Of a stretch of 11,512 nt of DNA, positions 5,942-11,512 are shown one piece after another. The stretch comes from DAOTVY01 sp041082245 (GTDB lineage: Bacteria; Chloroflexota; Chloroflexia; DTKN01): positions 1 to 11,512 of the forward strand of contig JBDOIE010000011.1 of NCBI GenBank assembly GCA_041082245.1, written 5' to 3'. The first letter of the stretch is position 1; every line of letters starts with the position of its first letter. The translations under genes and the position numbers were made by a program. Under the pieces are notes generated by a model. It was not told the origin of the DNA and did no database searches. It saw nothing but the letters and a program-made list of their open reading frames with translations.

Positions 5942-6903
5942 GATTCCGGTGCCTCCGGTTTCAGCCGGACGCGTTTCTCCCTGGTGAGGAAAGAGAACAG
6001 CGGACGCACGGCGGCCATTATTCCGCCCGGGAGAAAACGCATCACGACGATCAGGACGACGGCAAAGATCAGCATGCTCATCGCCGCCAGCCGGCCCCGC
6101 AGAAACTCGGAGAGCACCATCACGAGGAACGTCCCCACAACCGGTCCAGGGATGGTACCCATCCCCCCGATGATCACCATCAGGATGACTTTTCCCATCT
6201 CGCTGAGCGCGCCCATATTCGGGTCTACGACCCCAACCACATAGCCGTAGTAGGCGCCCCCGACGCCGGCCCAAAAGCCGCACACGGTGAAGCAGAATAC
6301 CTTCCACAGGACGGTATGAACTCCGAGGACCTCGCTTGCCAGCTCGTCGTCGCGGATGGAGCGCAGGTAGAGCCCGATGCGTGAGCGGGACAACAGCACC
6401 ATAAACGTCAGCACAAGCGCCGCAAGGAACAGACCCAGGTAGTAGTAGGGGGTCTTTCCCCAGGCGGATGGGAAAAGGCTGGGGACCATCAGCCCCATGG
6501 TACCTCCTGTGACGCGGTACTCCACCCGGAAGATACCGATGGTGATCTCCGCAAAGCCCCAGGTGACCAAGCAGAGGTAGAAGCCCCGGAGGCGGAGGCT
6601 GATCGCCCCGAGGAGCAGGCTAGCGACGCCGGTCACGATCCCTGCGGCAGCGATTGCCCACACGTGTGGCAACCCAGCACGAAGTACGAGCAGCGCCGCC
6701 GTGTATGCCCCGATGGCAGCGAGCGCCGTGTGGGCAAAGGAAAAAAGCCCCGTAAAGCCCATCATCAGGTTCCAGCTGGTCGTCAGGACGACGTAATAGA
6801 AAGCCAGGCTGAGCACCTGGAGCCAATGTGGAGAGCGCAGCACGAACGGCACCCCGAGGGCCACGATTGCTACCCCACAAATTGCCAACCCATTCGGTCT
6901 CAT
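5938..6903 (-). CDS. livM: LivM-type ABC transporter permease (HAAT family)
   Basis: This 321-residue inner-membrane protein has about eight to ten hydrophobic segments and the LivM hallmarks. These are SWNLMMGFTGLFSFAHTAL (43-61), then GAISLRLRGFYLCLVT, GGTMGLM, the cytoplasmic coupling region GLYLRSIRDDELASEVLGV and the GGMGTIPGPVVG stretch near the C-terminus. LivM pairs with LivH to form the membrane channel of branched-chain-amino-acid-type importers. Start ATG 6903 is preceded by AAGGGG and lies 15 bp after the livH-type stop. It is the last gene of the operon. The gene ends tail-to-tail with the histidine kinase: the shared bases CTAG give TAG on each strand. The membrane fold is well supported. 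The substrate is not readable from it, and the operon context argues against simple leucine uptake. Confidence 0.92.
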   Translation of the reverse strand: MRPNGLAICGVAIVALGVPFVLRSPHWLQVLSLAFYYVVLTTSWNLMMGFTGLFSFAHTALAAIGAYTAALLVLRAGLPHVWAIAAAGIVTGVASLLLGAISLRLRGFYLCLVTWGFAEITIGIFRVEYRVTGGTMGLMVPSLFPSAWGKTPYYYLGLFLAALVLTFMVLLSRSRIGLYLRSIRDDELASEVLGVHTVLWKVFCFTVCGFWAGVGGAYYGYVVGVVDPNMGALSEMGKVILMVIIGGMGTIPGPVVGTFLVMVLSEFLRGRLAAMSMLIFAVVLIVVMRFLPGGIMAAVRPLFSFLTREKRVRLKPEAPES

Positions 6904-6918
6904 CGGCGACCCCTTGCG

Positions 6919-7800
6919 TCAGGAAACCTGTCCGAACAGCCCCCGTGGGCGGAAGATGAGGAAGAGCATCAACAGGGCAAAGCCGTACACGTCTTTGTAG
7001 GCGGAGTTCAGATAGACGGAACCGAGCGTCTCCGCGATGCCCAGCAGGATGCCCCCAAGCAGGCTGCCCGGAATCGAGCCCAGCCCGCCGATCGCGATGA
7101 TCTCGTAGCCCTTGACAAGCGGGGCGCTGCCCACGGTCGGGAAAATGAGCGTAATGGGTGCGAGCACGGCTCCTGCCCCGGCGGCAAGGGCCGTGGAAAG
7201 GGCAAACACAAGTGCTCCCTGGCGCTCGACCCGCACGCCGGTGATGCTAGCGCCCGGGAGGCATTGCGCGATGGCGCGCCACGCCCGCCCGGTTTTCGTG
7301 CGCGCGATAAAGAGTGTCACGATCGCGATAAGCGCAGCGGAAAAAAGCATAGCTACAAGGAGGTTGCCAGGAATGGTCACCGGGCCCAGCGGCACGTTGC
7401 CTGGCAAGAGGTCAGGGATCTTCTGGTAGAATGGGCCGAACACTAGGATGGCCAGTTTCTGAAGCAGAATGCTCAGTGCGAAGGTGATGATCAGACTGTA
7501 TTCCATCGGGTTGTCGATGCGGCCGGCCAGTGCCGGGCGCAACAACATCTGCTCCACGAGCCAGCCGATCGCGAACACAATTCCCATACCGAGAGGAAGG
7601 GCGATGTAGAAAGGCAAAGCAAGGTTCTGCATCAGGGCAAAGACCGTATATGCCCCGACCATATAGAATTCGCCCTGGGCAAAGTTGATGATGCGCATGA
7701 CCCCGAAGATCAAGGTGAGCCCGAGGCCCATCAGCGCATAGACGGCGCCGATGGCGATCCCGCGCGCGAGGATTTCGAGAAAGAGGTGAAAGGGGCTCAT
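6919..7800 (-). CDS. livH: LivH-type ABC transporter permease (HAAT family)
   Basis: This is the second membrane subunit of the importer. Start ATG 7800 gives 293 residues beginning MSPFHLFLEILARGIAIG, the usual LivH N-terminus, with AAAGGA about nine bases upstream. An in-frame start at 7923 would add 41 non-homologous-looking residues and is rejected. Characteristic stretches are GAVYALMGLGLTLIFGVMR, INFAQGEFYMVGAY, ARTKTGRAWRAIAQ (the cytoplasmic coupling helix region), GYEIIAIGGLGSIPGSLLGG and the terminal LMLFLIFRPRGLFG. About eight membrane segments are visible. A 149-bp gap containing two hairpins separates it from the binding-protein gene upstream, so its translation or transcript level may be set apart from that gene. 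The livM-type gene follows 15 bp later. Confidence 0.93.
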   Translation of the reverse strand: MSPFHLFLEILARGIAIGAVYALMGLGLTLIFGVMRIINFAQGEFYMVGAYTVFALMQNLALPFYIALPLGMGIVFAIGWLVEQMLLRPALAGRIDNPMEYSLIITFALSILLQKLAILVFGPFYQKIPDLLPGNVPLGPVTIPGNLLVAMLFSAALIAIVTLFIARTKTGRAWRAIAQCLPGASITGVRVERQGALVFALSTALAAGAGAVLAPITLIFPTVGSAPLVKGYEIIAIGGLGSIPGSLLGGILLGIAETLGSVYLNSAYKDVYGFALLMLFLIFRPRGLFGQVS

Positions 7801-7820
7801 GCCGGTACGTCCTTTCAGGA

Positions 7821-7855
7821 TGCCCGCTTCCGCTGGGGCGGGGAAGCAGCGGGCA
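7821..7855 (-). other. Intergenic hairpin close to the livH start
   Basis: On the minus strand TGCCCGC-TGC-TTCC pairs with GGAA-GCGGGCA: a 7-bp stem, a three-base bulge and four further pairs. It ends about 20 bp before the livH ATG and next to its ribosome binding site. No T-run follows. It may stabilise the upstream mRNA segment or tune livH translation. Confidence 0.45.
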
Positions 7856-7887
7856 CCGTGTCCATCGAATGCTCCAAGAGGTCCTAT

Positions 7888-7916
7888 GGTGGGCAAGAGC
7901 ATAGCCCTTGCCCACC
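7888..7916 (-). other. Intergenic hairpin after the binding-protein gene
   Basis: A 13-bp stem (7888-7900 with 7904-7916, arms of the type GGTGGGCAAGRGC) has one G-U pair and a three-base loop. It begins 33 bp after the binding-protein stop codon. No T-run follows, so it is more likely a partial terminator or a 3' stability hairpin. Such elements let binding-protein mRNA accumulate above permease mRNA in many ABC operons (general knowledge). Confidence 0.5.
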
Positions 7917-7949
7917 CGGACACGCGAGAAGCATTTCCTCACGTCGTCG

Positions 7950-9140
7950 TTAGGGCCAGACCACTTCCGCCTGATCCTGCATCTGGCCCACCTGGGTAGG
8001 GCGCATAATGAAGATCTGCTGCCCCAACCACTGGTTCCAAACCGGGTCGCCCGGGGTGTCGTGGGACTCGAACTTGATCGTGCCCGTTGTCCCTTCGAAC
8101 TCCATCGTCTTGAGGGCCTGGGCGATCTTGGTCGGATCCGCGGAGCCGGCCTTCTTGATGGCTTCCACCACCATCATCACCTCGTCGTAGAGGAAGTAGG
8201 CGTAGATAGGCGGCTCGTGGCCGTAGGCGGCTGTATAGGCTTCCTTGAAGTGCTTGCCGAGTGCGGTGAGGTTCAGCTTGCTCGAGTAGAAGGTGGGGTA
8301 GTAGACGCCGACCCCCGCCTCACCCGTGGTCTGCCAGTATTCGGGGGACCAGCCGGGGTAGTCCCAGCCAGCCATGATGTCGCAGGTGAGCCCTACTTCG
8401 CGCGCCTGTTTAGGGATGAGGTACATCGGCTGGTAGACGGCAGCGATCAGGAGGAGGTCGACGGGTGGCGTAAGCGACTTGACCTCAAGGAGCTGAGGGC
8501 TCAGGTCCATCGATTGTGCCGGAAAGACCCGCGTCGTAACCTGAACACCGTGGGCCTGGGCCGCCTTGGTCATACCGTCCGCGAAGCCGGTGCCGTAGCT
8601 GGAATCTTCTGCCATGACCACGATGTGCTTATAGCCTTTCTGCAGGATGAATGGCATGAGCAGCTGGGCGATCTGGGAATTATAAGGACTGACGCGGAAC
8701 ACGTAATCGGAGTGCATGGCGGTGATCTCGTCCGGCCAGCTGTAGTGGAGGAGGATGGGGACCTGCTTTTCCGCCGCGACTTTGGCTTGCGCCAGTGCTA
8801 CGGATCCGTGCCACGGGCCGACGATCGCCACCACTTTGTCCTCGGTGATCATTTTGGTCACCACGTTGACGCCGGTGGCCGTGTCGCCCTGGTCATCCAT
8901 AATGACCGCTTCGAGCTGGCGCCCGAGGACACCTCCCTTCTTGTTGATCTCGTCGATTGCCAGTTTCACCGTGTTGACGTTGATCTCGCCGGCCTTGTAA
9001 TCCGCTGGGGGCGAGAGCGGCGTCGGGACACCGATCTTGATCGGTCCCGCTTCCTGGCCGCCTCCGGGCTGCGGTCCGCATCCGGTCACGAGCAGCACGA
9101 GGAGCATACAGGCGAGGAACAGCGATACTGCTCTACGCAT
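7950..9140 (-). CDS. Solute-binding lipoprotein of HAAT-type ABC importer (Peripla_BP_6 type)
   Basis: This is the extracytoplasmic receptor that delivers ligand to the LivH/LivM channel. ATG 9140 is preferred (396 residues) because AGGAGG lies 8 nt upstream; a GTG at 9149 overlaps that site. Residues 1-21 form a lipoprotein signal ending LLVTG-Cys21, so the mature protein is membrane-anchored. The rest follows the two-lobed type I binding-protein plan: IKIGVPTPLSP, then LAIDEINKKGGVLGRQLE, DDQGD, VVAIVGPWHGSVAL, VFRVSPYNSQIAQ, VMAEDSSYGTGFADGM, and a C-terminal LYDEVMMVVEAIKKAG. Several aromatic residues fall where ligand contacts are common in the family (GPWHG, HYSWPDE, GWDYPGW, YWQTT, GVYYPTFY). 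That would suit a quaternary ammonium ligand but is inference. It lies 66 bp after livF and 149 bp before livH. Confidence 0.93.
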   Translation of the reverse strand: MRRAVSLFLACMLLVLLVTGCGPQPGGGQEAGPIKIGVPTPLSPPADYKAGEINVNTVKLAIDEINKKGGVLGRQLEAVIMDDQGDTATGVNVVTKMITEDKVVAIVGPWHGSVALAQAKVAAEKQVPILLHYSWPDEITAMHSDYVFRVSPYNSQIAQLLMPFILQKGYKHIVVMAEDSSYGTGFADGMTKAAQAHGVQVTTRVFPAQSMDLSPQLLEVKSLTPPVDLLLIAAVYQPMYLIPKQAREVGLTCDIMAGWDYPGWSPEYWQTTGEAGVGVYYPTFYSSKLNLTALGKHFKEAYTAAYGHEPPIYAYFLYDEVMMVVEAIKKAGSADPTKIAQALKTMEFEGTTGTIKFESHDTPGDPVWNQWLGQQIFIMRPTQVGQMQDQAEVVWP

Positions 9141-9206
9141 TGTTGCCACCTCCTGTGCAGAAACTAGACCGATTCCGTTTATTTCCCGATACCTCCTCCT
9201 TTCTTC

Positions 9207-9914
9207 TCAAAGACCCAGGTACCGCACCTTGATCTGGGGGTCGTTGATGAGATCCATGCTCTTGCCCTCCATGGCCAGGCGGCCGTTCTCCAGGACGAGC
9301 GCGCGGGTCGAGAGCCGCAGAGCGTAAGAGACGTTCTGCTCCGCGAGGATGATGGTCAGTCCCAGCCGGGTATGGAGCGATTCCAGGATGGAAAACGTTT
9401 CGCGCACCAGGCGGGGGGCGAGGCCGAGAGAAGGTTCGTCCAGCATCAGCAGGCGAGGCTGGGCCATCAAACCGCGCCCGATCACGAGCATCTGTAGTTC
9501 GCCGCCGCTCAGGGTGGCCGCCTGCTGACGCTCCCGTTCCTTCAGCCGCGGGAAAGCCTCGTACACCTGTTCCAGGGCCTCTTTCATACGGGCCTGGCAC
9601 CGGCGCGGATAGGCGCCCATCAGGAGGTTCTCACGCACGCTCATCTGGGGAAAGATCCACTTGCTTTCGGGGACAAGCACCAGGCCGAGTTCCACGATCT
9701 CGGCTGGCGAGCGGCGCTCGATGCGGTGTCCATCGAACTCGACGGTTCCTGCGATCGGTTTCACTAACCCGGCCAGCGTGTTCAGGAGGGTCGACTTGCC
9801 CGCGCCGTTACTGCCCACGAGGGCGACGAATTCCCCCCCTTGGACCTCAAAGCTGATGTCTTCGAGCGCCTTGAGACCGCTATAGGCCGCGCTCAGGTTC
9901 CTCACACGCAGCAA
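9207..9914 (-). CDS. livF: LivF-type ABC transporter ATP-binding protein
   Basis: This cytoplasmic ATPase subunit powers the importer. The start codon is TTG at 9914, supported by AAGGAGG six bases upstream and by the standard LivF start MLRVRNLSAAYSG. The 235 residues are the usual length. The Walker A motif GSNGAGKST is at 34-42, the signature LSGGE at 135-139, Walker B RLLMLDEPSLGL at 154-165, and AEQN (191-194) has Gln in place of the H-loop His, as is common in LivF. VPESKWIFPQMSVREN is the typical Q-loop/helical region. The start lies inside the end of livG (35-bp overlap), which points to tight co-translation. This subunit keeps a canonical signature motif, whereas its partner LivG does not. 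Confidence 0.94.
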   Translation of the reverse strand: MLRVRNLSAAYSGLKALEDISFEVQGGEFVALVGSNGAGKSTLLNTLAGLVKPIAGTVEFDGHRIERRSPAEIVELGLVLVPESKWIFPQMSVRENLLMGAYPRRCQARMKEALEQVYEAFPRLKERERQQAATLSGGELQMLVIGRGLMAQPRLLMLDEPSLGLAPRLVRETFSILESLHTRLGLTIILAEQNVSYALRLSTRALVLENGRLAMEGKSMDLINDPQIKVRYLGL

Positions 9915-10629
9915 GCTGGTCCTCCTTGAAGGCGTAGCGTTCGCCCAGGTAGACCTCGATCACCTGAGGGTCATTGGCGATCTCGCGCGGCGTTCCTTCC
10001 GCCAGGACGGCCCCCTGGTGTAATACGACCAGGCGGTCGGCGCATTCCATAATGGCGCCCATCACGTGTTCTACCCAAAGCATCGAGAGCCCAAGCTCCT
10101 CGCGGAGTTGGCGAACGAGCGCCACCATCTCCGCGGTCTCGGTCGGATTCAACCCGGCCATTACCTCGTCGAGCAGCAGGAAGCGCGGCCGCGTCGCAAG
10201 CGCGCGGGCGATCTCCAGTTTGCGTCGCTCGTGGAAGGTAAGGTCCCGGGCAGGTACATCCGCTTTGGTGTGCAAGCCGACCCTTTCCAGCGCTTCCAGG
10301 GGGTCGCTTTTCCGGTGGAAGGAAGCCACTCGGACATTTTCGCGCGCTGTCAGGCGGGGGAAGGGGCGCGGGATCTGAAAGGTCCGGGCAATCCCAGCGC
10401 GGCAGACCGCGTGGGGGCTCCAACCGGTGATCTCGCGCCGGCCCAGCCAGATGTGCCCGCTGTTCGGCTTGAAGACACCCGAGATGCAGTTGATCAGTGT
10501 AGACTTGCCCGCTCCGTTCGGCCCGATCAGTCCCAGGATTTCCCCCTCGCGCACCTCCAAGGAGATGTTGTTGATGGCGCGCAGACCGCCAAACTCTTTC
10601 ACCACATGCTCGACGCGAAGGGTTTCCAT
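9880..10629 (-). CDS. livG: LivG-type ABC transporter ATP-binding protein with unusual signature motif
   Basis: This is the second ATPase of the importer, 249 residues, close to the usual LivG length. The Walker A motif GPNGAGKST is at 36-44, the Q-loop Gln at 85 (RTFQIPRPF), Walker B RFLLLDEVMAGL at 149-160 and the H-loop His at 188 (WVEHVM). The characteristic LivG C-terminus reads AEGTPREIANDPQVIEVYLGE. Where the ABC signature LSYGE or LSGGQ belongs it has LTFHE (130-134), followed by the normal RRKLEIARALA. The usual Gly is therefore absent. Some LivG subgroups are known to deviate here, so the protein is probably functional. Start ATG 10629 has GAAAGG seven bases upstream and lies 27 bp after the corrinoid protein stop. 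That placement in the same transcript unit ties transport to the methyltransferase genes. Confidence 0.93.
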   Translation of the reverse strand: METLRVEHVVKEFGGLRAINNISLEVREGEILGLIGPNGAGKSTLINCISGVFKPNSGHIWLGRREITGWSPHAVCRAGIARTFQIPRPFPRLTARENVRVASFHRKSDPLEALERVGLHTKADVPARDLTFHERRKLEIARALATRPRFLLLDEVMAGLNPTETAEMVALVRQLREELGLSMLWVEHVMGAIMECADRLVVLHQGAVLAEGTPREIANDPQVIEVYLGERYAFKEDQLAACEEPERGL

Positions 10630-10656
10630 CGTGTGCCTTTCAAACGAAGGTCCATC

Positions 10657-11289
10657 TCACACCGCTTCGGCCATCTGCACCGCCTTAGCGGCGCCAGAAG
10701 CGGCATCCGGAGCGTAGCCATCCGCGCCGATCGCATCCGCATAGGCCTGTGTGACGGGTGCCCCGCCCACAAGCACACGCACGCGGTCCCGCAGTCCTGC
10801 GTGGCTAAGGGCTTCGATTGTTCGCCGCATCGCCGGCATAGTGGAGGTCAGGAGCGACGAGAGGGCGAGGATCTTGGGCGATTCCCGCTGCACTGTCTCC
10901 ACGAAGCGCTCCGGCGCGACATCAACCCCAAGGTCAATTACTTCGAATCCGGCCCCCTCCAAGAAGACGCACACGAGGTTCTTCCCGATGTCGTGGATGT
11001 CGCCCTGCACGGTGCCGATCACGACCTTGCCGCGAGAGGGGGTGCTCGAACCGGCCAACGCGCGCTTCAGGATGTTCAGTCCGGCCTGCATCGCTTGGGC
11101 CGATTGTAGCACTTCGGGCAAGAACATCTCGTAATCCCGAAAGCGTTGCCCGACCACGTTCATCCCGGCGATCAGCCCGTTATCCAAGATGTCCCTGGCT
11201 GGCGCGCCGGAATCGAGCGCCCGGCGGATCAGCGCGCTCGTGCGCTCTTTATCGCCCTGGATGACCGCTTCTGCGATCTCGTTGTACAT
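10657..11289 (-). CDS. Corrinoid (B12-binding) methyl-carrier protein, MttC/MtbC type
   Basis: This protein carries a cobalamin cofactor that accepts a methyl group from the MttB-type enzyme and hands it to a second methyltransferase. The 210 residues match the family's usual length. An N-terminal helical cap domain (about 1-85) includes DILDNGLIAGMNVVGQRF and EMFLPEVLQSAQAM. The C-terminal Rossmann-like B12 domain (88-210) has the cobalt-ligand motif D97-x-H99-x-x-G102 (GDIHDIGKN), then LGVDVAPERFV, ALSSLLTST and VGGAPVTQAYADAIGADGY. His99 should be the lower axial ligand. Start ATG 11289 has GGGAGG six bases upstream and lies 12 bp after the methyltransferase stop, so the two genes form a substrate-specific pair. 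Close relatives serving methanol or other methylamines cannot be separated by this sequence alone; the neighbouring MttB-type gene favours a trimethylamine or quaternary amine system. Confidence 0.93.
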   Translation of the reverse strand: MYNEIAEAVIQGDKERTSALIRRALDSGAPARDILDNGLIAGMNVVGQRFRDYEMFLPEVLQSAQAMQAGLNILKRALAGSSTPSRGKVVIGTVQGDIHDIGKNLVCVFLEGAGFEVIDLGVDVAPERFVETVQRESPKILALSSLLTSTMPAMRRTIEALSHAGLRDRVRVLVGGAPVTQAYADAIGADGYAPDAASGAAKAVQMAEAV

Positions 11290-11301
11290 TGTTTCCTCCC
11301 G

Positions 11302-11512
11302 CTATCGCGACTCTTGGCCTGTGCGGCGCTGCTCGATGATCGCCAGGACACGCTCCCTGGTGCCCGGCGGAAGATCGAGCGGTCGATACTGCTGCAGCTT
11401 CTTTTCGATCAGTCGCCGCGCCCGCGCGCGGATGTCCAATGCCCCGCGTTCCAGCCATCCCGTGGTTCCCTCGCGGTCCGAAAGCTCCGGGATCCACATC
11501 TCCTGGCGGAAG
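11302..11512 (-). CDS. MttB-superfamily (trimethylamine/betaine) methyltransferase, C-terminal fragment
   Basis: Only the last 69 codons are inside the window; the frame is open to the right edge (FRQEMWIPELSDR...) and stops with TAG at 11304-11302. The segment FRQEMWIPELSDR, then GWLERGALDIRARARRLIEKKL and YRPLDLPPG, has the pattern of the C-terminal end of the MttB family: an aromatic W-P-x-L-x-D-R, a GA-x-DI-x-x-RA helix and a Y-x-P-x-x-L linker. The following corrinoid protein gene 12 bp downstream strongly supports this. Family members move a methyl group from trimethylamine, glycine betaine, proline betaine, carnitine or similar to the corrinoid protein. Whether it holds a pyrrolysine codon or is one of the pyrrolysine-free members cannot be seen, because that region lies outside. 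An in-frame ATG at 11499 is internal, not the start. Confidence 0.82.
   Translation of the reverse strand, partial: FRQEMWIPELSDREGTTGWLERGALDIRARARRLIEKKLQQYRPLDLPPGTRERVLAIIEQRRTGQESR

Noticed and set aside
5027..6307. Minus-strand open frame (426 codons) spanning the kinase and permease junction
   Set aside because: It crosses two well-supported genes in another frame, and the product is compositionally random (Arg/Pro/Gly-rich).
7801..7923. 41-codon N-terminal extension of the LivH-type permease
   Set aside because: The family N-terminus and a ribosome binding site both point to ATG 7800; the extension contains the two intergenic hairpins and no conserved residues.
7908..9167. Plus-strand open frame (419 codons) opposite the binding lipoprotein
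   Set aside because: It is antisense to a gene with lipobox, ribosome binding site and family motifs; the His/Asp/Arg-rich product is a mirror of the true codons.
9141..9206. Strong purine-rich AAGGAGGAGG ribosome-binding-like run after livF, suggesting an extra small gene
   Set aside because: No ATG, GTG or TTG at usable distance and no open frame of note; the binding-protein gene has its own AGGAGG closer to its ATG.
10066..11109. Plus-strand open frame (347 codons) opposite livG and the corrinoid gene
   Set aside because: It runs across two genes with intact Walker and B12-binding motifs and is a shadow frame.
1..11512. CRISPR arrays, insertion sequences, attachment sites or prophage genes
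   Set aside because: No regularly spaced repeats, transposase or integrase motifs, or long direct repeats were seen; the tRNA 3' end was not seen to be duplicated elsewhere in the window.

Overview
The window is a GC-rich bacterial segment with strong AGGAGG-type ribosome binding sites and sigma70-like promoters. It carries a lipoprotein-anchored binding protein, a direct glutaminyl-tRNA synthetase and a corrinoid-dependent methyltransferase module. The organism cannot be named from sequence alone. High GC, GlnRS, an MttB-type module and a secreted helical-repeat protein would fit a Chloroflexota-like or deep-branching Bacillota-like lineage; this is a weak inference. No gene-free stretch exceeds about 230 bases.

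Left part (1-2441). On the minus strand lies the start of a secreted beta-propeller-like protein, cut by the left edge and preceded by a perfect TTGACA-17-TATAAT promoter. Next is glnS with a hairpin just after its stop. Divergent from glnS on the plus strand is tRNA-Gln(CUG), with its own good promoter and a clear intrinsic terminator, so the synthetase and one of its substrate tRNAs share a control region of about 130 bp.

Middle part (2442-5941), plus strand. A small secreted protein with repeated helical segments comes first. It is followed by a degenerate receiver-domain protein, an OmpR/PhoB-type response regulator and a membrane histidine kinase. The last two overlap by ATGA. This looks like an envelope-sensing cassette with an unphosphorylatable receiver-like partner.

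Right part (5938-11512), minus strand. One apparent operon reads from the right edge: the 3' end of an MttB-superfamily methyltransferase, its corrinoid protein, two LivG/LivF-type ATPases, a solute-binding lipoprotein, and LivH- and LivM-type permeases. The arrangement suggests uptake of a methylated amine or betaine by a transporter of the branched-chain-amino-acid (HAAT) type, then demethylation through the corrinoid protein. It is the most interesting system here. The LivM and histidine kinase genes converge and share the palindrome CTAG as overlapping stop codons.
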